A DNA stretch of 53,050 nucleotides from a virus. A program made the position numbers and the translations under genes. Where the stretch lies: IMG/VR virus record IMGVR_UViG_3300005095_000123, positions 1 to 53,050 of that record. The stretch is one strand, 5' to 3'. Below are positions 1 to 6,587 of the stretch, piece by piece (the first letter of the stretch is position 1; every line of letters starts with the position of its first letter). Below the pieces are notes generated by a model. The model searched no databases, was not told where the DNA came from, and saw nothing but the letters and a program-made list of their open reading frames with translations.

Positions 1-40
1 GCCCGCCCTCCCCTATGATGGCCAGGGGGCCTATACCTAG
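1..40 (+). CDS. 3' end of the gene that runs off the right edge (if circular)
   Basis: If the last base of the window is joined to the first, the reading frame of the gene starting at 52869 stays open for twelve more codons and ends at TAG (38-40). The stop lies inside a hairpin, as expected at an operon end. This depends on the contig being circular or terminally redundant, which the sequence alone cannot prove. Confidence 0.45.
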   Translation, partial: PALPYDGQGAYT

Positions 41-45
41 GCCCC
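26..45. terminator. Hairpin between convergent transcripts
   Basis: GGGGCCTA and TAGGCCCC form an 8-bp GC-rich stem with a TACC loop. It lies where the rightward right-end operon (across the junction) and the leftward operon ending at 143 converge. No clear T-run follows on either strand, so it may be a processing or attenuation hairpin rather than a strong intrinsic terminator. Confidence 0.4.
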
Positions 46-75
46 GCCGGCCTCTTCTTAACTTGTCCGAAAAAT

Positions 76-91
76 TTCCAAACGTTTGGAA
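76..91. repeat. Genome-wide 16-bp palindrome, copy 1
   Basis: Perfect copy of TTCCAAACGTTTGGAA, intergenic, flanked by AT-rich bases. It lies between the ends of the two convergent operons. See copies 2-12 and the finding on this motif. Confidence 0.95.
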
Positions 92-142
92 TGTTACTAT
101 TGTCGCTATCGTGCCAAGTAGGAGTTCGGTTTGGATTTAACT

Positions 143-559
143 TTAGTCCGCCGGGCGGGCTATGAGAATGTCGTCCGTGCATAGAAGGAGGGCCGGGCCG
201 GTCGTCGCCTCTATGAGGCCGGGCTTGCCGGACACCGTTACCTTTACCGGGGCCGTCGGACGGCAGGTAGTAAGAACCCTGGCCCCGGCCATGACCTTCA
301 CGTCCCGCCCGCCGTTTACTGTGCAAAGCCTAAGATCCCCTACCTGCTTAGAAGAAAAAGGAATACAACACCTCTCTCCGAAAAACGTCTTCTCGCAGGT
401 CTTCTCCGGCGTGGCCGTGAAGTCGAAGAACGTGTTTCGATAGAGCACGGTCCACGGCCCGGCCAGGTCCGTTACGTCAAAGGAGAATACCTTTACCACC
501 AAAGCCATCAACAAAACGAAGAGAATCATGATAACCATGAACGTGACCTTCCTTCTCAT
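143..559 (-). CDS. Membrane-anchored hypothetical protein
   Basis: A 138-residue protein, last gene of the leftward left-end operon. After a basic MRRK start, residues 7-26 form a long hydrophobic segment (signal anchor or uncleaved signal). The rest is a soluble domain rich in Val, Thr and Cys (two adjacent Cys near residue 64, others at about 55, 79, 99 and 127), which suggests disulfides outside the cytoplasm. The start is well supported: AAAGGAGG lies 6 bases before the ATG. It is separated from the other leftward genes by the 1-kb repeat array, so it may have its own promoter, which I could not identify. No family recognised; a surface or superinfection-exclusion role would be a guess. 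Confidence 0.75.
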   Translation of the reverse strand: MRRKVTFMVIMILFVLLMALVVKVFSFDVTDLAGPWTVLYRNTFFDFTATPEKTCEKTFFGERCCIPFSSKQVGDLRLCTVNGGRDVKVMAGARVLTTCRPTAPVKVTVSGKPGLIEATTGPALLLCTDDILIARPAD

Positions 560-615
560 AAAGCCTCCTTTATTTTTTGGTAACGCTCGTGCATCATGGG
601 TTGCTATCTGCGCTC

Positions 616-1612
616 GGCACGCTTATCTATGTAGGATTTCTTTAGTCTAGCGGCCCGCTTCCTCTTTATGGGCCTCTACTTGTCGCCAGGCCCGCTAATA
701 TATAACGGGTTGCTTCAAAGGTTCGGCCCGCTTGCTATAAATGGGTGCCTGCATCACTTCGGCACGCTTTAAAGCGCGTGGTCTCCTCTTACATAACGGC
801 TCGCTAATGAGAATAGGGTTTCTTTAGGATATTGGCCCGCTAAACCTTTTTGGTCTCCTTACTTAGATTGGGCTCGCTACCTGAAATCTGGAGGCTCAAT
901 CCCACCGGCACGCTGTTTACCCAAGGACTCCTCGCATCGTAGCGGCACGCTGGTCAAGCATAGGGCGTCTCCCGATCTTCGGCTCGCTTGGTCCGTGCGG
1001 ACTGCTAGGACTTAACGGCCCGCTAAAATAACTAGGTCTTCTCAAATTCAGCGGCACGCTAAATAGCATACGGGCTACTTGATTCCCACGGCCCGCTCGG
1101 AGAAGCAGGGTATCTAAATTCTGGCGGCCCGCTAGTCAAAGAGCGGATTGCTTAACTTCCATGGCTCGCTTTTTCCGAAACGGGTTACTTAGTTTCCATG
1201 GCACGCTTCTCTACATAGGGAGTCTAAATCGAAACGGCTCGCTATGCCAATCGGGTCCCTTACATTCCACAGCTCGCTTTGTAAACTCCTGGTAGCTTGA
1301 TTTCCAAGGCCCGCTTCTGTAAACCGGTCATCTAAAGTTTAACGGCTCGCTCCGGCCTTTTAAGGGTAACTTGGCACCGACGGCCCGCATCTGTCCCTTT
1401 GGTTTACTCTACTAAATAAGGCACGCTGGGTCACCGTCGGCCTCCTTTTGCCTTTAGGCACGCTAGATATTGTCGGTTATCTTTGTGGCCCGTCGGCTCG
1501 CTTTTTGTCGTAGGTGGTCTAGCGCACAACGGCCCGCTATGATCTGTCGGTTATCTTCGAGAAGCGTGGCCCGCTTCAACATAGCCGGTCCTCTACCCTC
1601 TCTCGGCTCGCT
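616..1612. repeat. 28-unit degenerate array, period about 36.6 bp
   Basis: GGCNCGCT (N = A, C or T; two units have one mismatch) occurs 28 times, starting at 616, 652, 689, 725, 761, 798, 834, 871, 907, 944, 981, 1017, 1053, 1090, 1126, 1163, 1200, 1236, 1271, 1308, 1344, 1382, 1420, 1457, 1495, 1531, 1568 and 1605. Steps are nearly always 36-37 bp, mean 36.6. About midway between neighbours sits a weaker GG-N4-CT box, so the GG..CT scaffold recurs about every 18.3 bp with strong and weak boxes alternating. Bases between boxes are unrelated from unit to unit. The period is not a multiple of three, and no gene or credible ORF fills 560-1635. An array of protein-binding sites (partition centromere, packaging site or iterons) is the most natural reading; it is not CRISPR, because the conserved part is only 8 bp. 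Confidence 0.9.
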
Positions 1613-1635
1613 CTTTTCGGTTGGGCACCTGAATA

Positions 1636-1776
1636 CTAGCGGCGCTTCTTTTTCTTTCGCTTCATAGTCTTGACCTTGGCCTTCGACCAAAGTCTCTTAC
1701 CCTTCTTCGTTCTCTTACTCCTTAACAGGGCAACCGCCTTCGTCCGCCCTCCACGAGGGCCTTCCTTCTCCTTTAT
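1636..1776 (-). CDS. Lys/Arg-rich open frame following an in-frame UGA
   Basis: Directly after the TGA (1777-1779) of the preceding 43-residue gene, the same frame stays open for 46 codons to TAG at 1636-1638. The translation is strongly basic and ends in a run of Lys and Arg, like the other two small proteins of this cluster. It has no ATG, GTG or TTG start near its beginning; the only ATG is ten codons before the end. It may be the C-terminal half of a UGA-readthrough product, a separate gene with an unusual start, or a decaying gene. A purine-rich AAAGGAGAAGGAAGG lies just after the TGA. Confidence 0.4.
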   Translation of the reverse strand: MKEKEGPRGGRTKAVALLRSKRTKKGKRLWSKAKVKTMKRKKKKRR

Positions 1777-1908
1777 TCAAACAAGAACTTTTCGTCCCGG
1801 CTTCTTCGGAACGTCAACGTAGCGGTAGTCCTTACAGCCCCGACGAGTGGCTAGCTTCTCCCTTACATATTTGCCCGTCTTGTAGCGGTAGTATTTTGTT
1901 GTCGCCAT
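1777..1908 (-). CDS. Small basic protein (43 residues)
   Basis: Starts at the ATG of a TAATG overlap with the upstream 86-residue basic protein, so it is probably translated by coupling; GAGGAAGAAGAAG precedes it. The 43 residues are rich in Lys, Arg and Tyr (start MATTKYYRYKTGKYV, end PKKPGRKVLV) with a single Cys. No family recognised. With its neighbours it forms a run of small basic proteins next to the TerS-like gene, so nucleic-acid binding (genome condensation or packaging) is plausible but inferred. Its stop is UGA and the frame continues open and basic for 46 codons. Confidence 0.6.
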   Translation of the reverse strand: MATTKYYRYKTGKYVREKLATRRGCKDYRYVDVPKKPGRKVLV

Positions 1909-2168
1909 TACTTCTTCTTCCTCTTCTTATTTGCCTTTAGAAACTTGGCCGCAAGATTCGCCCTCTTCCTGGTCTTAGGGTTGGGAGATCTCTTACCCTC
2001 TTCGATGCACTTCCACGTCACCTTCTTGTAGCCTTTACGCTGACAGTAGCGCCGGAAAGCTCCCTCGGTCCCCTTGCGCTTGATCTCCTCCTTTACTTCC
2101 TGCATCCACTTCTCTTTACTCTTCCGGCTTGACCTCGATGACCGGCGGGTCTTTTTTCGTTGGGCCAT
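1908..2168 (-). CDS. Small basic virion/DNA-binding-like protein
   Basis: An 86-residue, Lys/Arg-rich protein. AAGGAGGA seven bases before the ATG at 2168 fixes the start. The N-terminal 20 residues are an Arg/Ser/Lys tail. The core has a recognisable pattern, KWMQEVKEEIKRKGT then FRRYCQRKGY, VTWKCI, and TRKRANLAAKFLK near the C-terminus. Short proteins with a similar order (KW.Q, G..F..YC...G, VT..CI, TR.RA..A) occur in tailed phages and large DNA viruses without a settled function; I give this from memory, not from a search. It overlaps the end of the TerS-like gene by 53 bases and is coupled to the next gene through TAATG. Confidence 0.7.
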   Translation of the reverse strand: MAQRKKTRRSSRSSRKSKEKWMQEVKEEIKRKGTEGAFRRYCQRKGYKKVTWKCIEEGKRSPNPKTRKRANLAAKFLKANKKRKKK

Positions 2169-2637
2169 TTCCGTCCTCCTTCGGTCCTTTTCCTCTATCT
2201 TGCCCGTCATCGGCCAAGCCTTCAATCTGAAACACGACCAGGTTTTGCTGGCCGCCTGCCTGCTTCTCACGTAGGAGCCCCTCTATCTTGGCCAGGAGCT
2301 CAAGCGCTTGAATCTTCTCCTGGGGCTTCGTCTTCGGATTCTCTACGATCCGCCGAATCTCCGTTACGAAGTAGTCCTTGCTTACGTTCTGCCGAAGCAC
2401 TATCACTTCCCGGTCGAGGGCGATGGCCTTCTTTACGATCTCCTCTTGGAGCCACTTTAGGGCTGTGGCCCGGCGGACGCCGGCCACCTTGCAAGCCTTG
2501 CTCAGGTCCCCGCCGGTGATCGTAAGGGCTCGGACGAAGGCCCGCTTCTTCTTGCCGAGCCTACGAAAGACCTTCTCCCGCTCTACGAGAGCATCTACTA
2601 TCTCAGTCGGCGCAAGGCTCGTTGGCAATGACGACAT
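2116..2637 (-). CDS. Terminase small subunit-like protein
   Basis: A 173-residue protein with an N-terminal helix-turn-helix region (residues 28-60: AFVRALTITGGDLSKACKV, then RATALKWL), followed by a helical segment (EIRRIVENPKTKPQEKIQALELLAKIEGLL) of the kind seen in small terminases, and an acidic/Pro-rich tail. Small terminases bind the packaging site as a ring and hand DNA to the large subunit. The start at 2637 has AAAGGAG at good spacing and overlaps the AAA+ gene by 35 bases. It lies about 8 kb from the large terminase gene but only 0.5 kb from the 28-unit array, which could be its binding site. Alternative: a transcriptional regulator with a similar HTH. Confidence 0.6.
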   Translation of the reverse strand: MSSLPTSLAPTEIVDALVEREKVFRRLGKKKRAFVRALTITGGDLSKACKVAGVRRATALKWLQEEIVKKAIALDREVIVLRQNVSKDYFVTEIRRIVENPKTKPQEKIQALELLAKIEGLLREKQAGGQQNLVVFQIEGLADDGQDRGKGPKEDGNGPTKKDPPVIEVKPEE

Positions 2638-4003
2638 AGCCTTTCTCCTTTATGAGAGCATAGGTCCCCTGATCCATTTGAACGACTGGCGTGATCTTTC
2701 TCATCGCATCCGAGATGGCCTGCGTCAAATTGGCCCTCTTTGTCATTATCGCATCGAGTATTCCGTCGTTGATGGCCTGCTCTATCTCCGCCCCTGTGAG
2801 GGATTCGGAGACGGCCACCAATGCCTCCACGTCTATCTGGTCCCGCTTGGCCTTCGGAAGATTAAGGGCCTTGAGCTTTATCTTGATGATCTCCTCCCTC
2901 TCCGAGGCGAAAGGTGCGTCGAGAAAGAAGATCTTATCAAGACGACCGGCCCGTAAGAGCTCCGTGGGAATACGTGTGAAGTCGTTAGCCGTGAAGATGA
3001 AGAAGACCGGGGCCTGTGTCTCCTGCATGAAGAATAGGAGTTGCGAGAGCATCCGGGCCATGACCCCGGGATTGCCCATCGAATTGTAGCCGGAAAGCTC
3101 CTTCTCCACCTCGTCTATAAGGACTACACACTCGCCGACCCGCTCTATCGTAGAGAGGGCCTGGCGGAGATTGCTCTCTGAGTTCCCTATGTAGGGATTG
3201 AGCAAGGCCCCTATATTCAAGTGGAGAAGGGGCCGCCCTAGTTCATTAGCCACGGCCTTGGCCGAAAGAGTCTTTCCCGTCCCCGGCCATCCAGAGAGGA
3301 GCATCCCTCTCGGAGGCTTTAGTCCTAGCTTCCGCAATCTTCCGAAGTTCTTGAAGTAGAACTTGACCTTCTCGATATACTTCTTGAGTCTAGGAAGCCC
3401 GCCTATGTCGGAGAGCGTCACGTCAGAGCGGATCGTGTTAAGCAGACGGCTGGCATGAATTATCTTCTCCTTGGCCGTGCGCAGGATCTCCGGGTCGTTC
3501 TTGACAAGATAGATCGCCGTGATGCTCTCGACTTCCGTAAGGGAAAGTCCTACCAGCTCTCGGGCTATCTCCTCCGCCGTCTTCTTGTCTAAAGCAAACC
3601 CATCCTTTATATATGCGACGATTTCTTCCTCGGTCGGCGGAGGAAGTTCGTAGGAGACGAAGAGCGTCTCGGCCCCCTTCGGTAGCTCCATACCTATGTT
3701 GACTATATGGGCGTGCTTGCCACGGGCCTTACGGTAGAACTCTATGAGCCCCGGCCCGCCCTTCAAATTGTAGGTGATTACGGCACACGGGGCCTTGCGC
3801 AGGGCCTTGATGATAAAGTCGTCGTCAACGAACAGAGGATCACGACCACCGTCCACGCACTCGAGTCCGCCTTTGGTCATGAAGTAAACAGAGCCCATAG
3901 ACACGGCCTCGAAGGCTTCTCTTACTTTCTGTTCTGCGTGGATCGGATCTGCCGTGAATATCTGGATTAGCGGACAATCAGCCTTGAAGAATTGCTCTAA
4001 CAC
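2603..4003 (-). CDS. AAA+ ATPase
   Basis: A 466-residue ATPase. The N-terminal half (1-200) has a Rossmann-like pattern without a P-loop. The C-terminal half is a classical AAA module: Walker A GWPGTGKT at about 239-246, Walker B VVLIDEVE at about 293-300, a sensor segment FIFTANDFTRIP, and an arginine-finger-like LLRAGRLDK at about 350, followed by a helical lid. It resembles the FtsH/proteasomal-ATPase type of remodelling ATPase, but no protease domain is attached. The start is GTG at 4003 with GGAGG six bases upstream, inside the end of the RHH gene (26-base overlap). Placed between TerS-like and RHH genes, it may remodel a DNA-protein complex or the head; substrate unknown. Confidence 0.85.
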   Translation of the reverse strand: MLEQFFKADCPLIQIFTADPIHAEQKVREAFEAVSMGSVYFMTKGGLECVDGGRDPLFVDDDFIIKALRKAPCAVITYNLKGGPGLIEFYRKARGKHAHIVNIGMELPKGAETLFVSYELPPPTEEEIVAYIKDGFALDKKTAEEIARELVGLSLTEVESITAIYLVKNDPEILRTAKEKIIHASRLLNTIRSDVTLSDIGGLPRLKKYIEKVKFYFKNFGRLRKLGLKPPRGMLLSGWPGTGKTLSAKAVANELGRPLLHLNIGALLNPYIGNSESNLRQALSTIERVGECVVLIDEVEKELSGYNSMGNPGVMARMLSQLLFFMQETQAPVFFIFTANDFTRIPTELLRAGRLDKIFFLDAPFASEREEIIKIKLKALNLPKAKRDQIDVEALVAVSESLTGAEIEQAINDGILDAIMTKRANLTQAISDAMRKITPVVQMDQGTYALIKEKGYVVIANEPCAD

Positions 4004-4571
4004 CTGCGCCCTCCTTTTCTTCCTCCCTTATCCCGGCCAGATAGGACGACACGGCCCGGATGATCGCCTCCTTCCTCGACAAGTCGAGCTCCTCGGCGAG
4101 CGAGTCTATCAGCTCGGCCTCGTCCTGCGTAAGAGTGAGCGACATTCGGACGAAACCGTCTTTCTTCTCTCCGTAGTTTACTTGGAGCCAATTCTTGAAC
4201 TCCGCATAAGACATCTCTCTTGCGAGATGCAACATCTTATCCAGCTCCTCTCTTACGAGATGGATCTTCCCAAGGACGACCGCCGCCTCCTTGAACTTCG
4301 TCCAGTTTATTTCTTCAAGGTCTTTCGGCGTCAGTCCGTAATCACGCATTATCTCTCCGATCTTTACCATATACATGAAATACGAATACGACACCGGTAG
4401 CTGAAGCTCTACATATTCCCTGATCGTGTCGTAGCCCATCGCCCTCCATCCACCAAGCGAATAGAAAGCATAGGCGATCTGTGCTTTTTGATACCACGCC
4501 TTTGTTTCTATACGCATTACTTCTTTGAGCTTATCGCTAAGTGTTATTGCATTGTTCGTCTTGTCCGCCAT
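3978..4571 (-). CDS. Protein with C-terminal ribbon-helix-helix-like domain
   Basis: A 197-residue protein. The first 140 residues are helical and rich in Tyr/Trp (KAWYQKAQIAYAFYSLGGW, then YDTIREYVEL); this part resembles plasmid and phage proteins that scan helical repeats, but I cannot name it. Residues about 140-180 (RMSLTLTQDEAELIDSL, then LSRKEAIIRAVSSYL) fit a CopG/MetJ-type ribbon-helix-helix: one beta strand that enters the major groove and two helices. Such domains serve as repressors or centromere-binding adaptors and bind tandem sites. The start has GGAGG eight bases upstream. It is overlapped by the AAA+ gene, and the 28-unit array lies in the same leftward operon region, so it is a candidate array-binding protein (inference). 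Confidence 0.65.
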   Translation of the reverse strand: MADKTNNAITLSDKLKEVMRIETKAWYQKAQIAYAFYSLGGWRAMGYDTIREYVELQLPVSYSYFMYMVKIGEIMRDYGLTPKDLEEINWTKFKEAAVVLGKIHLVREELDKMLHLAREMSYAEFKNWLQVNYGEKKDGFVRMSLTLTQDEAELIDSLAEELDLSRKEAIIRAVSSYLAGIREEEKEGAGVRAILQG

Positions 4572-4592
4572 CTTGTCCTCCTACCAATTCAT

Positions 4593-5042
4593 TCAAAATT
4601 CATTCAAAATTCTTTCAGCTTGTCTTCTATCTAGCAAAGGGAATACCGTTGACTCTACGATAGAGAAGTCGAACATGGACGCCAGATGGTCGAGCGAGCT
4701 GTATATGTCTCTCAACCCGTGGTAGATAATGAACTCGATGAATCTGTCGTCAACAGTCCTGCGTAGGCAAAATAGAGTCTTTCCGTCAGGCGTCCAAAAC
4801 AGCTTGTTGCATTTCTCCGTGTGGCAAAAGTTCTTTTTGATTAGACGCTTGATTATGTTCCTGGTAAGCGTCGCCGGCGACACGGCCCGCCGAATGTCAA
4901 CCGGCTTCCCGTTTATGATCCCGAACTCCACGAATCCTATCTTGAACAGCCGTCCGGGGGCCTTCTTTCGGTAGGGCTGTTCCTCGCACACCATGGCCAC
5001 GGTGTCCTCTGATAGGCGTGGGTCGAGGACGACTGTGGTCAT
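4593..5042 (-). CDS. Hypothetical protein (149 residues)
   Basis: No family recognised. The start at 5042 (MTTVVLDPR) is chosen because it lies just after the stop of the upstream gene; an alternative GTG lies nine codons upstream, and GGAAGG sits about 20 bases from the ATG. Residues 60-85 contain CHTEKCNKLFW and a TPDGKTLFCL strand, possibly a small metal or beta-ribbon motif. The C-terminal 50 residues are helical. The last codons contain a short tandem repeat (ATTCATTCAAA twice, about 4587-4610), unusual within the window and next to the ribosome site of the following gene. Confidence 0.6.
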   Translation of the reverse strand: MTTVVLDPRLSEDTVAMVCEEQPYRKKAPGRLFKIGFVEFGIINGKPVDIRRAVSPATLTRNIIKRLIKKNFCHTEKCNKLFWTPDGKTLFCLRRTVDDRFIEFIIYHGLRDIYSSLDHLASMFDFSIVESTVFPLLDRRQAERILNEF

Positions 5043-5052
5043 CACGGAGAGA

Positions 5053-5439
5053 CTATTTCCTTCCACGCCCGGCCCTCCTGCGGTAGGCAATGAACGCCAG
5101 GCACCCGGCACCTACGAGAATAAGAGTAGGCGGGGCCGGGACCGGTGCGGTCTCAGGCTCGTCATTTCCAAACGTTTGGAAATTTCCGAATCTGTTCGGC
5201 GAGAATCCGTAGGCCCGGCGGTGGCAGGACGAACACTCCGTCCATCTGGGACAATGATTAATTCCGAACAGAAACTCCCTAGTAGGATTGGGATTGATCT
5301 CTATAGCCAGCGTAGATAGAGCGTTGCCGAGGAGCCACTCCACGGCCTTGGCGTTCTCCTCCACTCCGCCGGCCACCGAAATCTCGCTATATAATAGAAG
5401 GATTGCAAAAATCATGCCTAACGCTTTTTTAATTCGCAT
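5053..5439 (-). CDS. Secreted protein with CxxCH motif and PEP-CTERM-like tail
   Basis: A 128-residue protein with three export-related features. Residues 1-23 form a signal peptide (basic start, hydrophobic core, SVAGG cleavage-like site). Residues 69-73 read CSSCH, the c-type haem attachment motif. The last 30 residues read VPAPPTLILVGAGCLAFIAY followed by an Arg/Lys cluster, closely resembling a PEP-CTERM sorting tail (VPxP, hydrophobic helix, basic end). A copy of the genome palindrome encodes NFQTFG at 87-91. The protein could be a membrane-attached mono-haem protein, or the CxxCH could be a metal site or chance. It overlaps the upstream gene by 22 bases. The function for a phage is unknown; the tail would need a host exosortase to be meaningful. 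Confidence 0.6.
   Translation of the reverse strand: MRIKKALGMIFAILLLYSEISVAGGVEENAKAVEWLLGNALSTLAIEINPNPTREFLFGINHCPRWTECSSCHRRAYGFSPNRFGNFQTFGNDEPETAPVPAPPTLILVGAGCLAFIAYRRRAGRGRK
5166..5181. repeat. Genome-wide 16-bp palindrome, copy 2
   Basis: Perfect TTCCAAACGTTTGGAA inside the CxxCH/PEP-CTERM-like gene, read in frame as F-Q-T-F-G. Symmetry extends outwards as ATTTCC...GGAAAT. Confidence 0.95.
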
Positions 5440-5777
5440 AAGCGTCTCTCTATCTCCTCTTTGATTTTTTTCTTTGGGATGTTTACGAGATCGAAGAAGA
5501 CGAGATCATCAATCTTCTTCGATAGTCCTTCTATCTCCCAGAATAGGCGGCGACGGTGGTTCTGATAGAACGGCGATTCGCCCGTCTCCTCCAGATACTC
5601 GAGGTCCTGGAAGACGGACAAGACCACCGCATTGACGAGCTTCTTGACACGCTCCACGTCCTCCTTCGGAGGAGTGTGCCGTTGATGCCACTCATAGAGG
5701 ATCGGCACCCACGACCGAAAGGAGAACGGGTCGTCGGAGAACTTACCTTCCTGGTAGAACTTCTTGATGATGCTCAA
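5418..5777 (-). CDS. Hypothetical helical protein (119 residues)
   Basis: Starts at TTG (5777) within a TTGA overlap with the upstream stop, the TTG counterpart of the ATGA overlaps common here; no ATG is available nearby. It is mostly helical and charged, with an early FSFRSWVPILYEWHQRH segment and a Lys-rich C-terminus. No family recognised. It is translated between the short early gene at 5774-6004 and the exported protein at 5053, with overlaps on both sides, so it belongs to the same leftward early operon. Confidence 0.65.
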   Translation of the reverse strand: MSIIKKFYQEGKFSDDPFSFRSWVPILYEWHQRHTPPKEDVERVKKLVNAVVLSVFQDLEYLEETGESPFYQNHRRRLFWEIEGLSKKIDDLVFFDLVNIPKKKIKEEIERRLCELKKR

Positions 5778-6004
5778 TGAATGGCCTCCGAGTTCTCAAG
5801 CGAAGCCTTGGTCTTTTCAAGATCGAGGAACTCTCGAACCATCATAACGGCAAGGGGCATGATGTCCTTATCCCGGGCACCTGCACGGCAAATAAGAAAC
5901 AGGGCCGCCGCAAACAGCTCATCCCCAGAGAGCTCCTCCGGCTCGTCTATGCGGACAACGACGTGATCGTCCTTCTTCTCCGTGTAGAGCGTGATTCTCT
6001 TCAT
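5774..6004 (-). CDS. Short early protein (76 residues), first gene of left operon
   Basis: The first gene after the leftward promoter at 6024-6052. The start is at 6004, not the longer in-frame GTG upstream, because AAAGGAGG lies 6-7 bases before this ATG and the promoter overlaps the longer version. The protein begins with a strand pattern (MKRITLYTEKKDDHVVVRI) followed by helices containing an AAALFLICRAG segment. No family recognised. Its position directly behind a sigma70-like promoter that shares an upstream 16-mer with the right-end operon suggests early expression. Confidence 0.65.
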   Translation of the reverse strand: MKRITLYTEKKDDHVVVRIDEPEELSGDELFAAALFLICRAGARDKDIMPLAVMMVREFLDLEKTKASLENSEAIH

Positions 6005-6023
6005 GTCGCCCTCCTTTCGTGAT

Positions 6024-6052
6024 CTTCTACCACGGGAGAGGACAAAAGTCAA
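6024..6052 (-). promoter_or_regulatory. Sigma70-like promoter of left operon
   Basis: Leftward TTGACT (6047-6052), a 17-bp spacer, then TAGAAG (6024-6029). It sits 20 bp before the start codon at 6004 and is preceded upstream by the 16-bp element at 6060-6075 that also precedes the right-end promoter. Confidence 0.6.
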
Positions 6053-6059
6053 GGAAATG

Positions 6060-6075
6060 CAAGAACTTTCTGCGG
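6060..6075 (-). promoter_or_regulatory. Shared upstream promoter element, copy 1
   Basis: Read leftward: CCGCAGAAAGTTCTTG. The identical 16-mer lies at 51708-51723 in the same orientation to its gene. Here it ends 7 bp before the -35; at the other locus it overlaps the -35. Likely an operator or activator site (inference). Confidence 0.65.
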
Positions 6076-6138
6076 AAGGCCGGCGTCGCCGGCGGCTACT
6101 GTTTGAAGGCGGTAGTGGGCGAAACCCTGTTTTCTTTT

Positions 6139-6165
6139 ATTACTGATTCCGAAGGAATCAGTAAT
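6139..6165. repeat. Perfect 12-bp inverted repeat with GAA/TTC triloop
   Basis: ATTACTGATTCC and its exact complement are separated by only GAA (top strand). It abuts the next hairpin (6166-6186) and lies at the downstream end of the structured RNA region. It could be a second leftward terminator or RNA end-protecting hairpin, or a single-stranded DNA structure: a GAA triloop closed by C-G is exceptionally stable in ssDNA. Confidence 0.85.
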
Positions 6166-6582
6166 AAAAATGCCGAAGGCATTTTTATTTCGGAGTTTTC
6201 TATGTCTGATTTTCAGACGGACTTCTCCTTAAATCCCCCTATTGGATTGGTCGCCGAAGGCGACCTGGATGGTGGTTTCTACCAACCCCGAAGGCACGTT
6301 GAACTCGCTCGTTATGCCCTACCGGACACCCGGTTACCGTCGGTTGCCTCTACCGAGGCAACACGACTAAAAGCCTAGGGAGGAGTCGCAAGGTTTCTCT
6401 ATCTCTCTAAAAACCAGGGAAGGCATCTTGCGGGCGATCACCAGTAGGCAAGGCCCTACTGGTGAGCAAGGCCCGTAAGTGGGAGGGTTACAGAACCGTA
6501 AGGCTAAACGACATCGGTAAGGCTCTACAAGGCAGGTAGGCTCTTCCTCTATCCCCCTTCCCTCACCCTCCTCCCCCACCCA
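6166..6582 (-). ncRNA. Candidate structured non-coding RNA, about 415 nt
   Basis: A leftward RNA would start near 6582, after a promoter with consensus hexamers. It opens with a very G/A-rich leader (about 6582-6540). Hairpins follow: TCACCAGTAGG with its complement (11 bp, about 6439-6466); CGCAAG/CTTGCG enclosing GGTTT/AAACC; GTTGCCTC/GAGGCAAC within GTCG/CGAC (about 6339-6367); ACCGG/CCGGT; GGTCGCC/GGCGACC with a 3-nt loop (about 6249-6265); GTCTGA/TCAGAC with a 3-nt loop; and finally AAAAATGCC/GGCATTTTT with a 3-nt loop (6166-6186), which looks like an intrinsic terminator. GCCTTRC/GCCTTCGG boxes recur. Frames crossing it lack ribosome sites. I do not recognise a known class (no tmRNA, RNase P or group I hallmarks). 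The true 3' end could be further left, beyond the 6139-6165 hairpin. Confidence 0.6.
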
Positions 6583-6587
6583 CCACC

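Noticed and set aside
616-1612. CRISPR array
   Set aside because: The conserved part is only about 8 bp with a second weak box in mid-unit; true CRISPR repeats are 20-40 bp and nearly identical. No cas operon is present; the Cas4-like gene belongs to the recombination cluster.
1463-1690. Open frames in the 28-unit array
   Set aside because: They run through a motif whose 36.6-bp period shifts frame at each unit, so they cannot be a repeat protein; no ribosome sites.
6019-6378. Rightward 119-codon open frame over the hairpin region
   Set aside because: No ribosome site, it starts inside the leftward promoter of the 5774-6004 gene, and its sequence is dictated by perfect inverted repeats. The leftward consensus promoter makes an RNA on the other strand more likely.
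6367-6579. Leftward 70-codon open frame at the start of the structured RNA
   Set aside because: It starts at GTG within the G-rich leader without spacing for a ribosome site, has Cys/Pro-rich low-complexity composition and crosses several strong stems.
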